DNA of 64,000 bases, taken from contig NZ_OY780935.1 in the NCBI RefSeq assembly GCF_963675965.1, positions 1,000,001-1,064,000 of the forward strand. The letters run 5' to 3'. Source of the DNA: an uncultured Celeribacter sp. (GTDB taxonomy: Bacteria; Pseudomonadota; Alphaproteobacteria; Rhodobacterales; Rhodobacteraceae). The stretch's first letter is position 1, and each line of letters begins with the position of its first letter. The notes under the pieces are model-generated. The model had not been told where the DNA came from. It ran no database searches and was given only the letters and a program-made list of their open reading frames with translations. Position numbers and translations under genes: made by a program. This document shows, piece by piece, positions 1 through 8,517 of this stretch.

Positions 1-906
1 AAATTCGCTACAGGCTTTCCTTTAGAACGCCCCTTTGCAGACTTTCATAGTGCCAGTGTACCAAAAAAGCTTTCGGTCGCTCTTAATGGCATTCGTCCAG
101 TTGAAGTGCTTGCCAAACCTGCATGGACTCAACCCGAACGTTTGAAACGGGCTTATCAGCAAATTCAACTGTTCCCTGAGATCGAAGCATATGCCCAAAA
201 TTGGGGATATCCTTCTTTTGACAGCGTACTAGACCAATATAACCTTAAGGTTCCGCAACTAGAGGAACAAAGAGGAACAATTGTAGCGTTCCACACCGAT
301 GACCCCCTCTATCGCAAGGAGGCAGAACGTTTTGTGAGATCAGCCGCAAAGCTTGGCCTGAAAATCGACTTGAAAGTGGTTCCCCCAAAAGGCGATTGGG
401 TCGCCAATTGTGCTATGAAACCTCAGATTATTGCTGACGCGCGGCAGCGGCTGTCAGGCCCCCTCCTTTATATTGATGTAGATGCAGTTATTCATGCAGA
501 TCCTTGGCCATACCTTTCACAATATGACGGAGATATGGCAGCCAATATTTTGCCGGACGGCGAGTTGAACAGCGCAAGCCTTTACATTTCGGATACACAG
601 GCCGCACGTGCGTTACTTAACACATGGGTAGAGCGTCAAAAGGAAAACCCCAGAGAGTGGGACCAAAAAACGCTTCAACAAATCATTGAGAACGAAGAGC
701 AAATGACGCAAACGACATTTCGATTTCAAAGACTGCCGCACAATATGTGCCATATTTTTGATAAAGACTATCCGCACACTTACGGACCGATTTTGATTGA
801 ACAGCTTCAAGCGAGTCGCGCTAACCCGAGCAAATGGGGAGGAAAAGCGGAACAGAAAAGCCGGTCTCGCCAGAAACGTCTTGCGCAGCTTGAACACCCG
901 GACTGA
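1..906 (+). CDS. Nucleotide-sugar glycosyltransferase-like protein, 5' end outside window
   Basis: The reading frame is open from the first base of the window, so the true start lies upstream; a GTG at 106 is internal. The protein has the features of a GT-A type nucleotide-diphospho-sugar transferase: a beta-strand with IVAFHTDD, then an acidic LLYIDVDAVIHADPW segment that matches a metal-binding DxD motif, then a segment that would frame the acceptor pocket. I infer transfer of a sugar to a surface glycan, since a second glycosyltransferase follows. The base composition is AT-richer than the right half of the window, which fits acquired DNA. Donor and acceptor cannot be read from the sequence. 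Confidence 0.7.
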   Translation, partial: KFATGFPLERPFADFHSASVPKKLSVALNGIRPVEVLAKPAWTQPERLKRAYQQIQLFPEIEAYAQNWGYPSFDSVLDQYNLKVPQLEEQRGTIVAFHTDDPLYRKEAERFVRSAAKLGLKIDLKVVPPKGDWVANCAMKPQIIADARQRLSGPLLYIDVDAVIHADPWPYLSQYDGDMAANILPDGELNSASLYISDTQAARALLNTWVERQKENPREWDQKTLQQIIENEEQMTQTTFRFQRLPHNMCHIFDKDYPHTYGPILIEQLQASRANPSKWGGKAEQKSRSRQKRLAQLEHPD

Positions 907-1043
907 CCACAGATCACCGAAAGAGGCACTTATGCACTTTCGGCGAAAAACAGCGCAAACCTACCAGGGCCCTTTTATTTCAAATTCATACATATATTTT
1001 TGCATGAATTAATTGGTATTTATCTCTAATATTGTGTGCCTCC

Positions 1044-1820
1044 ATGACCGCTACTTTTATTCAATACAGCTTCGCTCGATTTACCCCCAAGCTGTTGAAG
1101 CCTCTGCTCTATAAGTTTCTTTACTCCAGAGAGCGCAATAGGTTTACGCTGGAAGATAGTTCCCTAAAAGATAAAAGGGTTCTGCTAGTTGGTCCCGCAG
1201 ATACTCTGAGCAAAGATCTGCAAACGATTAGAGCGAGCGAGTATGATGTCATTGTTAAAATGAACAACGGATTCTATATCCAACTGCCTGATTTCAAAGG
1301 GCATGAGGACAGATGCGATATTCTTTTTCACAGCCTGTCAGACGACACGTTTCCTTTGCCACCTGGAAAATTGAAGTCCGCTGGTGTGAAAACGCTCGTT
1401 CACCGAACCCCGAAAAGGAGCTCCTTCCTTTCGACACTCGCGGCAAGTTGGAAATTGCGTGACGTGGTCGAAGTAAAAATACTTCCCTACGAACATTACG
1501 AAAAAATACGTGAGGAACTTGATTTTTTCAGCCCCACCACGGGCCTAATTTGCATAGACTTCCTGCTCGCCTCCCCTGCCAAAGAGGTAGCGATTGCTGG
1601 TTTCACGTTTTACACAACGGGCTATGCCGAAGGATATACAGAAAAAACTTCGACAATTGAAACACAATGGGACCGAGTACAAAGGGAAGCCCATCACAGT
1701 CCCTCACGCGAAGCCCGGTTTGTAAGAGACTCTATTAAGGCTGCCAGTCTGGCAGGGAAAACCATAAAACTTGGCCCAGATGTAATGAAATCACTTCAAG
1801 AAGCCACCAGCAGAATCTAA
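1044..1820 (+). CDS. GT29 (sialyltransferase)-like glycosyltransferase
   Basis: The 258-residue protein begins at ATG 1044; a TTG at 1032 is possible. Residues 45-76 (RVLLVGPADTL, then YDVIVKMNNG) resemble the L-sialylmotif of GT29 enzymes, in which the strand/glycine turn binds CMP and the R/K-M-N-N segment follows. A later SPTTGLICIDFLL segment followed by VAIAGFTFY resembles the S-sialylmotif region. GT29 enzymes use CMP-activated nonulosonic acids, and a CMP-sugar synthetase gene lies at 18165-18857. That link is inference because the two genes lie in different elements. No signal peptide or membrane anchor is evident, so a cytoplasmic enzyme is likely. It could instead belong to a related uncharacterised family. 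Confidence 0.68.
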   Translation: MTATFIQYSFARFTPKLLKPLLYKFLYSRERNRFTLEDSSLKDKRVLLVGPADTLSKDLQTIRASEYDVIVKMNNGFYIQLPDFKGHEDRCDILFHSLSDDTFPLPPGKLKSAGVKTLVHRTPKRSSFLSTLAASWKLRDVVEVKILPYEHYEKIREELDFFSPTTGLICIDFLLASPAKEVAIAGFTFYTTGYAEGYTEKTSTIETQWDRVQREAHHSPSREARFVRDSIKAASLAGKTIKLGPDVMKSLQEATSRI

Positions 1821-1954
1821 GGGCACCTTGACCTGCTGCCCGGGAATACCGGCACGGTTCAACATCGCGATATACTTGTGCATGCTGGACCTGTCACGCT
1901 TTCGTGCCGCTCCGGTTGCTCACTTAAGCGACCTTTCGTTCGAAGGCCAAGGGG
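1821..1954. other. Gene-free spacer, possible gene fragment on the minus strand
   Basis: No complete gene is seen. On the minus strand a short open frame starting near 1881 (MHKYIAMLNRAG...) runs to about 1790, overlapping the 3' end of the upstream gene. It reads like a protein start but is too short to name. It may be a gene end cut off by the IS3-family insertion that begins at about 1955. Confidence 0.3.
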
Positions 1955-2010
1955 TGATCCTCCCCCACTGAAGTGGTCCTCCGCTATGTTTAGGAAAACG
2001 GAGGAAACAC

Positions 2011-2289
2011 ATGGCCAACAAACGACCGAAGCCCGAAGAGATTGTCACGAAGTTACGGCAGGTTGAGGTACTGACGGGGCAAGGCATGCCTCGTCTTGAT
2101 GCGATCCGGCAGATTGGCGTGACTGAACAGACTTTCTACCGCTGGAAGAAGACGTACGGCGGAATGGGCCCGGATCAATTGAAGGAACTGAAGCGTCTGC
2201 AGAAAGAGAACGAACGGCTAAGAAAGGCTGTATCTGATCTGACGCTGGACAAGCTAATCCTGGCGGAGGCAGCAAAGGGAAACTTCTAA
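2011..2289 (+). CDS. IS3-family transposase OrfA
   Basis: The 92-residue protein has an N-terminal helix-turn-helix of the HTH_Tnp_1 type (residues 8-50, ending EQTFYRWKK). A leucine-zipper-like stretch follows (residues 63-88, LKRLQKENERLRKAVSDLTL) and normally drives oligomerisation. In this family OrfA binds the terminal repeats and is joined to OrfB by programmed -1 frameshifting; here the orfB frame runs in the expected phase just downstream. The start is ATG with an upstream GGAGG ribosome site at about 2000. The gene appears intact. Confidence 0.9.
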   Translation: MANKRPKPEEIVTKLRQVEVLTGQGMPRLDAIRQIGVTEQTFYRWKKTYGGMGPDQLKELKRLQKENERLRKAVSDLTLDKLILAEAAKGNF

Positions 2290-2333
2290 GCCCCGCTCGT
2301 CGCCGTACTTGCATTGATCGTGTTCGCAACGAG

Positions 2334-3174
2334 TTGAACGTCTCAGAGAGACGAGCCTGCCGCGTCCTGCGACAACATCGGTCCACGCAACGCAAAGCAC
2401 CTGTCGGTCGCCCAGACGAAGAGCGGCTGGTGGCCGACATGATCGAGCTGACCCGGCAATATGGTCGATACGGCTATCGTCGGATCGCGGCGTTGCTGAG
2501 AGATGCTGGTTGGCAGATTAACGACAAGCGCGTCGAGAGACTGTGGCGGCGAGAGGGGCTGAAAGTACCAATGAAACAACCAAAGAAGGGGCGGCTCTGG
2601 CTGAAAGACGGATCGTGTGTTCGGTTGCGGCCTGAACGCCGCGATCATGTTTGGTCCTACGACTTCGTGCATTGCCGAACGGATGACGGAAAAGCGTTCC
2701 GCACGCTGAACAACGAGACCTTGTCCGCCATTGGTCCGAGGACAATGGTCGAGTGATGAATACAGCCGAGAATGCCTGGCGATCCGTGTCGATAGAAAGC
2801 TGAACTCAGGCAACGTGATCGATGCCCTGAGCGACCTGTTCATCCTGCGCGGTGTCCCGTTGTTCATTCGTTCAGATAATGGTCCGGAGTTCATCGCTCA
2901 GGCCGTGCAGGATTGGATCAAGGCTGTTGGCGCAAGAACGGCCTACATCGAACCGGGCAGCCCCTGGGAGAACGGATACTGTGAAAGCTTCAATGCCCGC
3001 TTCAGGGACGAGTTCCTCAATGGCGAGATATTCTACAGCCTGCGCGAAGCTCAAATCCTGATCGAAAAATGGAGGAAACACGACAACACGAAACGACCAC
3101 ACAGTGCTTTAGGCTACCGCCCACCGGCCCCCGAAACCATCGTCCAGATGGACCAAAGGCCAATCATGCACTAA
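2334..3174 (+). pseudogene. IS3-family transposase OrfB (DDE), frameshifted
   Basis: OrfB should be one rve-type DDE integrase. Here it lies in two frames, 2334-2756 and 2731-3174. The first part holds the HTH_21 region and the first catalytic Asp (YDFVHCRTD). The second holds the second Asp (IRSDNGPEF) and the Glu (NGYCESFNARFRDEF). Family members read RTLN directly into a DEYSREC-like segment. This copy has an extra stretch of roughly 40 bp at about 2713-2755 containing a near-palindrome (CCATTGGTCCGAGGACAATGG is the core), which shifts the frame and brings in a stop at 2756. A single active polypeptide is therefore not expected. Confidence 0.85.
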
Positions 3175-3289
3175 CAATCAAACTGGACCACTCAGGTGGG
3201 GCTGATCACAAGCATATACTTCAACGCAACTGAAAGCTGACGTTCGAGCAAAGCTCGCTCAAGGTCCGCGGTGGGCCGAAGATGTAGGT

Positions 3290-3532
3290 TTACAGCGGAT
3301 CGCCATCAATGTGTATGTGCCGAGAGGTCATGGCGCTGCCGGGCTGCATTCGAACCCGCCTATCTGGCACAGCACGTAGGAACGTGGCGACTTCGTCCAA
3401 GGTCGAAAGCCAGATTGGGTTCCTCGTTTCTCCCGGCTCGAAGCATTCGAAAAACTCTCCGCCATTTCGACGGTAGCGCACGGCCGTTTTTGTCACTATG
3501 CCGTTTTCGATCTTCTCGATCCGATCAACCAT
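3290..3532 (-). CDS. Small hypothetical protein, 80 aa
   Basis: I do not recognise this protein with certainty. It has a balanced composition and a plausible start (MVDRIEKIENG) and contains an aromatic stretch GGEFFECFEPG. It has no membrane segment or signal peptide. It lies between the IS3-family and IS110-family copies and may be a passenger gene of the older element. Its protein-like composition argues for a real gene over the plus-strand frame that overlaps it, but it could be a remnant. Confidence 0.5.
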   Translation of the reverse strand: MVDRIEKIENGIVTKTAVRYRRNGGEFFECFEPGETRNPIWLSTLDEVATFLRAVPDRRVRMQPGSAMTSRHIHIDGDPL

Positions 3533-3649
3533 CTTGCAAGCTCCGCAGAATCGCCTTTCTTCGCTGAGCGAGCATCTCAGACAACTGCATTAAGAGGAAG
3601 ATGCTGCACCACTTGCGAGCGGCTACTTCTCAGAAGCATTCATATCTCT

Positions 3650-4935
3650 TCGCGTTGTCACTAAGGCCCGGTTAGGGCCGATTCTCGTCGGCCGACGCAA
3701 GGGGCGGAGAGCTGCCTGTACCGGCTGCTTCACCCAGCAGGTTAGGCTTTGCCTATGTCTGCAAGTTGGAGAAGTAGCATGGAGAAGAAGACCTTCGATC
3801 AGCTGATGTCCATCGGGATCGACATCGGCAAAGATACGTTCCATCTCGTCGGGTTTGACCGACATGGTCAATTGGTGTTGCGCAAACAGATCAAGCGGTT
3901 GGCCCTCGTCGCGACATTCGAGAAGTTGCCGCGATGCATCGTCGGGATGGAAGCCTGCCTGAGCGCGCATTTCGTCAGTCGAACGCTGCGCCAGCTTGGT
4001 TTTGAGCCGCGCATCATCCCCGCGATCTACGTGAAGCCGTTCATCAAGGGGCAGAAGAACGACTACAATGATGCCGAGGCCATCGCGGAGGCGGCGCTGC
4101 GCCCGAACCTGCCAATCGTGCCGGAGAAGAGTCAGGACCAGCTCGACCTGCAGGCCCTTCATCGGGTGCGCTCGCGTCTGGTGTCGCGCTGGACCGCGAC
4201 CATCAACCAGATCCGGGCCTTCCTGATCGAACAGGGGATCACGGTGCGCAAAGGGCTTCGGGCTTTGAAGAACTCCTTCGAGGTGATCCTCGAGGAACGC
4301 AAAGACGAGATATCGCCGCGCATGCGGGCCATCCTGATCGGCCTGTATGGCGATTGGCTCTGGTTGGACGATCGGATCGAAACCGTCTCGAAGGAGATCG
4401 AACAGATCAGTCGGACTGAGGAGAACTGCGTCAACGTCATGACCATTCCCGGTATTGGACCGATGATCTCGACGGCCATGGTTGCGGCGATTGGCACGGG
4501 AGAGGCATTCGGGCGCGGACGGGATTTCGCCGCATGGGTCGGCCTGGTTCCCAGACAATACAGCACCGGCGGACGAACGGTGCTCGGCCGCATTTCCAAA
4601 CGTGGCAGCCGATACCTGAGAATGCTCTTCGTTCAGGCCGCGAAGGTCATCCTGATGCGCGCCAATCGATGGGCTGACTTCAGCTTTGGCGATTGGTTGA
4701 TCCGGGCATCGGAAAGAATGAACAGAAACAAGCTGGCGGTGGCGCTGGCCAACACGCTGGCACGCATGGCCTGGAGCATCCTGAGACACAGAACCGCGTT
4801 TGACGCACCACGAGACGAGGTTGCCGCCGGCATCTGAGCCGGCGCGCCCAAAGGAGTTCGCGACAGATCGAAAGCATGGAACGGAACAATTACGCCCCCA
4901 GAATCTGACGGCCCTGACGGTCATTATTGACCTTT
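3650..4935 (+). mobile_element. IS110-family insertion sequence, approximate limits
   Basis: The limits are estimated from the non-coding arms around an intact IS110-type transposase gene (3779-4837). IS110 elements lack conventional terminal inverted repeats and usually make no target duplication, so the exact ends cannot be set by eye. The upstream arm carries a GC-rich palindromic stretch (GGCCCGGTTAGGGCC at about 3665) and could encode the structured guide RNA known from this family. Which group it belongs to (IS110 or IS1111) is not decided. Confidence 0.65.
3779..4837 (+). CDS. IS110-family transposase
   Basis: The protein is about 352 residues from ATG 3779 (MEKKTFDQLM); an in-frame ATG lies at 3749. 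The N-terminal DEDD RuvC-like domain has its first Asp in SIGIDIGKDTFH, a Glu in IVGMEACLS and the Asp pair in KNDYNDAEAIA. The C-terminal Transposase_20 part contains TIPGIGPMIS and the catalytic Ser in KRGSRYLR. The family excises and inserts through a Holliday-junction-like route with a serine nucleophile. All key motifs are present, so the element may be active. It sits next to an inactivated IS3-family copy, which shows repeated IS loading of this region. Confidence 0.93.
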   Translation: MEKKTFDQLMSIGIDIGKDTFHLVGFDRHGQLVLRKQIKRLALVATFEKLPRCIVGMEACLSAHFVSRTLRQLGFEPRIIPAIYVKPFIKGQKNDYNDAEAIAEAALRPNLPIVPEKSQDQLDLQALHRVRSRLVSRWTATINQIRAFLIEQGITVRKGLRALKNSFEVILEERKDEISPRMRAILIGLYGDWLWLDDRIETVSKEIEQISRTEENCVNVMTIPGIGPMISTAMVAAIGTGEAFGRGRDFAAWVGLVPRQYSTGGRTVLGRISKRGSRYLRMLFVQAAKVILMRANRWADFSFGDWLIRASERMNRNKLAVALANTLARMAWSILRHRTAFDAPRDEVAAGI

Positions 4936-5141
4936 CCGCTAATTAGATCATGGCGCGTGCGTAACCCCAACAAGGCCACGACCCGCGTGTCGATCAACAG
5001 GCCGGATACATATGAGCAACTTCCGAAATCGTGCCAGAAATCATTTGCGAACAGCAGCCGGTACATACATCCGGGCCGGACTATTCAAGCTTGGACGCAG
5101 TTCAGGTTGCCTCGCAAGCCTTGCCCTTCTAACGTTATCAC

Positions 5142-5744
5142 ATGGCGAATGATTGGGCAGATTTTCTTAATCCAGATGTAGTTCGAACCCGGCTCTTGCG
5201 AACTGGATTGTTCCTCGTCGCCCATGAGATGCTGTTAAGCGCGATCAAAGATAGGACACACGACTTCTATTCAAATACTTGGACCGCGGCTGACGGCTGG
5301 AAGCCAAGCCCAAAATATCGTGAGAAGGTCTTGTCTCTGGATCCAAAAAGCAAGAACGATCCGTTCCGGGCGAGCATCGTATGGCTTCGTCAAATAGAGG
5401 CTATCGACGAACAAGATGAGGCTACAATCCGAGAGTTGACCGAAGAACGGAATCGTCTCGCGCATGAACTCCGAAACGTTCTCGGCGGGACAATTGAACA
5501 TGACTTCGAAAGTCTTTTCCCCAAACTGGTTCACCTTGTTACCAAGATTGACAGATGGTGGATCGTGAATGTCGAGATAGCGACTGATCCGGACTTAGCG
5601 GGCAAAGAGTTCGATGAGGACGATGTAACCCCTGGATCACTCATGTTGTTGCAAGTGCTGAACCAAGTCGCACTTGGCAATGATGAAGACGCGTGGGAAC
5701 TTTATCACGCGTTTGCATCTGCACGCGACGATACGAACCTTTAA
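5142..5744 (+). CDS. Hypothetical protein with a HEPN-like R-x4-H motif
   Basis: The family of this 200-residue protein is not recognised. It is mainly helical and acidic in its C-terminal half. Residues around 110-118 read EERNRLAHEL. The RNRLAH core fits the R-x4-6-H signature of HEPN-domain ribonucleases and their relatives, which are common in toxin and antiviral loci. The motif alone is weak evidence and the rest of the fold cannot be confirmed by eye. It lies in the same accessory block as a GIY-YIG protein and a Shedu-type nuclease on the opposite strand, so a defence-related role is a reasonable inference. The start is ATG 5142. Confidence 0.6.
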   Translation: MANDWADFLNPDVVRTRLLRTGLFLVAHEMLLSAIKDRTHDFYSNTWTAADGWKPSPKYREKVLSLDPKSKNDPFRASIVWLRQIEAIDEQDEATIRELTEERNRLAHELRNVLGGTIEHDFESLFPKLVHLVTKIDRWWIVNVEIATDPDLAGKEFDEDDVTPGSLMLLQVLNQVALGNDEDAWELYHAFASARDDTNL

Positions 5745-5901
5745 TTGGGTTGAGCTGCAATAAGATTCTGCGCTTATTTTTCAGGCTTGAGCCCCGAACT
5801 TGTCCGGTCACACAATGTCAGCTTTGGGGAGGCTGCGCCCCAGCAATAACATGTCCGACCAAAGGCAGCTGTGGGCCGTGGCTGCATGCACGGTGACGTC
5901 A

Positions 5902-6369
5902 CTAATCCTGCCGATAGGAGCTGTGGAATGAGGTTTCCCTCAAGAATTGACGCTTTGAACTCCCTTGGCTTAACCATTCAAGAGTGAGCTCGTTCATGCC
6001 AGTTCCGTTTACAAAGTAGACGAACGAGCGAGTGTTTTTGATCGGGTTTTCGTCTGTAAAGAACTTGAATTCATCCACAAACTGTTCCTCAAAGTCGTCG
6101 CCCTCAAAGTCGAACCACTCGCCCTTATAAGAGAACATTGCTAGTCCCACATGCAAGTAAGACTCGAGTTCACTGTGAAACCAAAAAGGCTTCATTCCGA
6201 TCACCTCAATGTCCGGGATCCACGTTCTCGCAACACGAAGTCTATGATCAGGTGATTTTGTTCGTCCTACTTTGTAACGACCTCTGTCTTTCAACAAGTA
6301 AATGTAACCTGGGTCCGAAGGGCTTGGGAAGGCTTCGGTCGCCAAGGCAATATCAAACACATCCTTCAT
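5902..6369 (-). CDS. GIY-YIG (T5orf172/MUG113-like) nuclease-family protein
   Basis: In this 155-residue protein, residues 20-40 read PGYIYLLKDRGRYKVGRTKS. This is the GIY-YIG core as it occurs in the T5orf172/MUG113 branch: YIYLL in place of GIY, YKVGRT in place of YIG, then a conserved Arg in HRLRVAR. A Glu in the WFHSELESYLH helix is a candidate metal ligand. Such proteins occur in phages and mobile elements and are presumed DNA endonucleases, although this branch is little characterised. It reads in the same direction as the Shedu gene 257 bp upstream of it, so the two might be transcribed together. Confidence 0.75.
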   Translation of the reverse strand: MKDVFDIALATEAFPSPSDPGYIYLLKDRGRYKVGRTKSPDHRLRVARTWIPDIEVIGMKPFWFHSELESYLHVGLAMFSYKGEWFDFEGDDFEEQFVDEFKFFTDENPIKNTRSFVYFVNGTGMNELTLEWLSQGSSKRQFLRETSFHSSYRQD

Positions 6370-6626
6370 TTGGGTCGTTTACAATAAAAATCCTATTTCA
6401 GCCAGAGGGACAGCCTAGGCCAGTATGGTGCTTGATGAATGACTGCTTTGCGGCATCTGCACCGCAGAGAAGACCGTCCCGACGAAGGTCGGCTCTGAGC
6501 CGCAAGTGTCGTGCAGCACTGCCAAGCCAGTCATACGACGCGCCGCAGCGCCGCATGGCCGCTTCGAGCCCAGAGTATCGGATGCTGCACTTTGCACAAA
6601 TGGCTGCTGTGTAGAACACGTCGCCG

Positions 6627-7817
6627 TTAAAAGGGGATCTCGTCTTCGTCCTGACTTTCGGTAGACACACCCGAATTTTCTGTATGCTCAACGATGAACC
6701 GAGCTCGTTCGTACAACTCGTCAAAGGTGATGATTTCTGGTTGGCGCAGATTTCGGCGGAAGCCCTCGAAGGCTTGATAGCGTGGTGCGTTCACACCTTT
6801 TTCGATCTTAAACTGACCGAGACTGCCGACTACTAGAAATGATCGAGGCTGAACCGCCATCAACTCTTCCCCGGTCGGGTTGCCTCGCTCATCGGAAAAG
6901 CGATGGTATGTGTCTAGCTCTTTGGTAGCAGCACGCAACGTCTCTTGGCACTGCGCCACCGCGCCACTAAGTTCCGCAGAAGGTGCCCACGTGCCACGGC
7001 GGTATTCGTTCTCTTTTAAAAGTCCGGTTTCGCTTTTCTTGATCTCAACCAGGCAAAGCGCACTAACAGCGGCACGGGTCTTCATGATGCCGTCTGGAAC
7101 TTTTCCGGGTCCAGCCACACTGGATCCACGGATCGTTTGTTGAAGTTTGCGTCCATCCAACCCTGTAGTGAAGATGTAGCTAAGGCCGTAGCCAAAAATC
7201 CACTGATTGCGTTCAAAGAACTCTTGCCAAGTACTTTCCGGGATACTCTCGCCAGCATCTAACATTTCGGAGAACACTTTTAGCTCCTTACGGCGATATG
7301 CGAGTGCCACCACGTCTTCGGTGGTAATCTGGCTACGTGCAAATTCGGCAACGAGGCCAGGCCGGTCTTCAAGGAGTTTGCGAGCCTCAGCATCCGGCAT
7401 GTGGACCAGGCGCAAATCGGCCTCATTTACGTTGAATTTTTCAGGCCCAGGAATTTCCAAGCGCTGGATATTGTTTAAAAACTCTAACAACCTGGAAATT
7501 TGCTCACCATATAATACGACCTGATCACCCATTGGATTGCCGGTTTTGGTACTCCATCGCTGAATGTGGAGATGGGTAATTCTCCTTCCGTCTTCGATAA
7601 ACCGAGCCTTTATCTGCTGGATGCCTGTATCTGTTTCATGAAGAACAAACTCACCACCATCTTTGACAAGCTCTTTCAACGGCCCAGCCTCGAACTTTTT
7701 CCAGCCGTGCCGGTAAACGGTTTCTTTGCCAGGGTAGCTGAAAGCCTTCGAAATATAGAGCCTGTCTGGAACTCGATTGTTAGCATACTCAAATTCCACA
7801 AAATCAATTTCTGACAT
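6627..7817 (-). CDS. sduA: Shedu-type immune nuclease (DUF4263)
   Basis: The 396-residue protein carries a C-terminal DUF4263 domain, the defining domain of the single-gene Shedu anti-phage system. The entry to the domain reads WQEFFERNQWIFGYG (residues 197-211). The catalytic PD-(D/E)xK pattern is PDGIM (Asp242) followed by VEIKK (Glu258 and Lys260), and Gln290 lies in the next helix. Residues 1-180 form a variable N-terminal region that is thought to sense the threat in this family. The length is usual for Shedu. It lies next to a GIY-YIG gene in the remnant of a tRNA-integrated element, a normal setting for defence genes. Anti-phage activity itself is inferred from the family. Confidence 0.82.
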   Translation of the reverse strand: MSEIDFVEFEYANNRVPDRLYISKAFSYPGKETVYRHGWKKFEAGPLKELVKDGGEFVLHETDTGIQQIKARFIEDGRRITHLHIQRWSTKTGNPMGDQVVLYGEQISRLLEFLNNIQRLEIPGPEKFNVNEADLRLVHMPDAEARKLLEDRPGLVAEFARSQITTEDVVALAYRRKELKVFSEMLDAGESIPESTWQEFFERNQWIFGYGLSYIFTTGLDGRKLQQTIRGSSVAGPGKVPDGIMKTRAAVSALCLVEIKKSETGLLKENEYRRGTWAPSAELSGAVAQCQETLRAATKELDTYHRFSDERGNPTGEELMAVQPRSFLVVGSLGQFKIEKGVNAPRYQAFEGFRRNLRQPEIITFDELYERARFIVEHTENSGVSTESQDEDEIPF

Positions 7818-8242
7818 GAACTATTCCGGAAATTCTGTTTGTCACTGACGATACAATCTCAGCGGGCAATCTAGCAAGAAAAGGATATATGCACCGTACC
7901 GGGTCTCTGCACGGGTGGGCAATCTGACGTCGTCTGTAAAAAAAGCCGACTTCTAGTTTGCGTACACCAACGGCAGCTTTGGTCCGCGTTGCGGACTTTG
8001 ACGGTCGTGCCAATGCTGCATCGCGTGTGAAGGACGGCTTCGGGGAAGCCGCACCGCAGCGACAGTTGTCCCCATGAACGGCAGGTCCGGGGCGAAAAGG
8101 CAGAAAGCGCTGCGATATATGGAAGTCTACGCACTTCCTGCCTTTTCTATCGAAGCTCTAGAATGATCATAGTCGCCCAATCTTATTAAGAATGGGCGGC
8201 ATACCTATTGGGATTCATGCGGCAATGGACTGAGAATATGCA
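7818..8242. other. 425-bp gene-free stretch upstream of the Shedu gene
   Basis: No convincing gene is seen on either strand. The stretch presumably holds the promoter of the Shedu gene. At about 7960-8110 it has a tract (GCAGCTTTGGTCCGCGTTGC, GAACGGCAGGTCCGGGGCG) that resembles, loosely and partly in reverse, tracts at 5815-5900, 6425-6600 and 30080-30230. It may be a worn copy of a dispersed intergenic sequence. Confidence 0.35.
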
Positions 8243-8348
8243 AGTGCTTTAGGCTACCGCCCACCGGCCCCCGAAACCATCGTCCAGATGGACCAAAGGC
8301 CAATCATGCACTAACAATAAAACTGGACCACTCAGGTGGGGCTGATCA
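8243..8348 (+). mobile_element. Right-end fragment of the IS3-family element
   Basis: These 106 bp match 3103-3208, the end of orfB and the right inverted repeat, with one visible mismatch (CAATAAAAC against CAATCAAAC). The fragment ends exactly at TGATCA, and the next base is inside an integrase coding sequence. It shows that a second copy of the same IS once inserted into that integrase gene. All of that copy except its right end, and the front of the integrase, were then lost. Confidence 0.92.
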
Positions 8349-8509
8349 TCCGTGCCATGCTCGGGCACCTGTCAAAGCGCATGTCTGAACACTACGCCAG
8401 ACGCGCAGAAGTCGAGCATATGAATCGGGAAACCGTGCTGCTGTTGCCGGACTTTGGGAAACATGCCGCTGATTTTGGGAAACACGAAAACGGAAAATCC
8501 GCTAAGTGA
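8349..8509 (+). pseudogene. Integrase 3' fragment (tyrosine recombinase)
   Basis: These 161 bp equal the last 161 bp of the intact integrase gene at 37398-38552 (offset 30,043) with one substitution at 8362. The fragment encodes the last 53 codons, including the catalytic GHLSKRMSEHY block with the tyrosine nucleophile. The 5' part has been replaced by the IS3-family end at 8243-8348. It is the remnant of a second, near-identical element integrated at the same tRNA-Val site. Confidence 0.93.
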
Positions 8510-8517
8510 TTGAGAAA

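Larger units (their letters stand above)
1955..3208 (+). mobile_element. IS3-family insertion sequence (IS407-like), inactivated
   Basis: The element is about 1,254 bp and is bounded by imperfect inverted repeats. The left end begins TGATCCTCCCCCACTGAAG at 1955. The right end, read on the minus strand from 3208, begins TGATCAGCCCCACCTGAG. It carries the usual orfA/orfB pair, but orfB is split by a frameshift. The flanking tetramers (GGGG on the left, CAAG on the right) do not match, so no target-site duplication is visible. This suggests a rearrangement after insertion. The last 106 bp recur at 8243-8348. Confidence 0.85.

Noticed and set aside
3623..4924. 433-codon minus-strand frame opposite the IS110 transposase
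   Set aside because: It is the antisense shadow of the transposase gene, without recognisable features.
4927..5181. 84-codon plus-strand frame after the IS110 copy
   Set aside because: It has no protein-like composition, overlaps the next gene and has no ribosome site.
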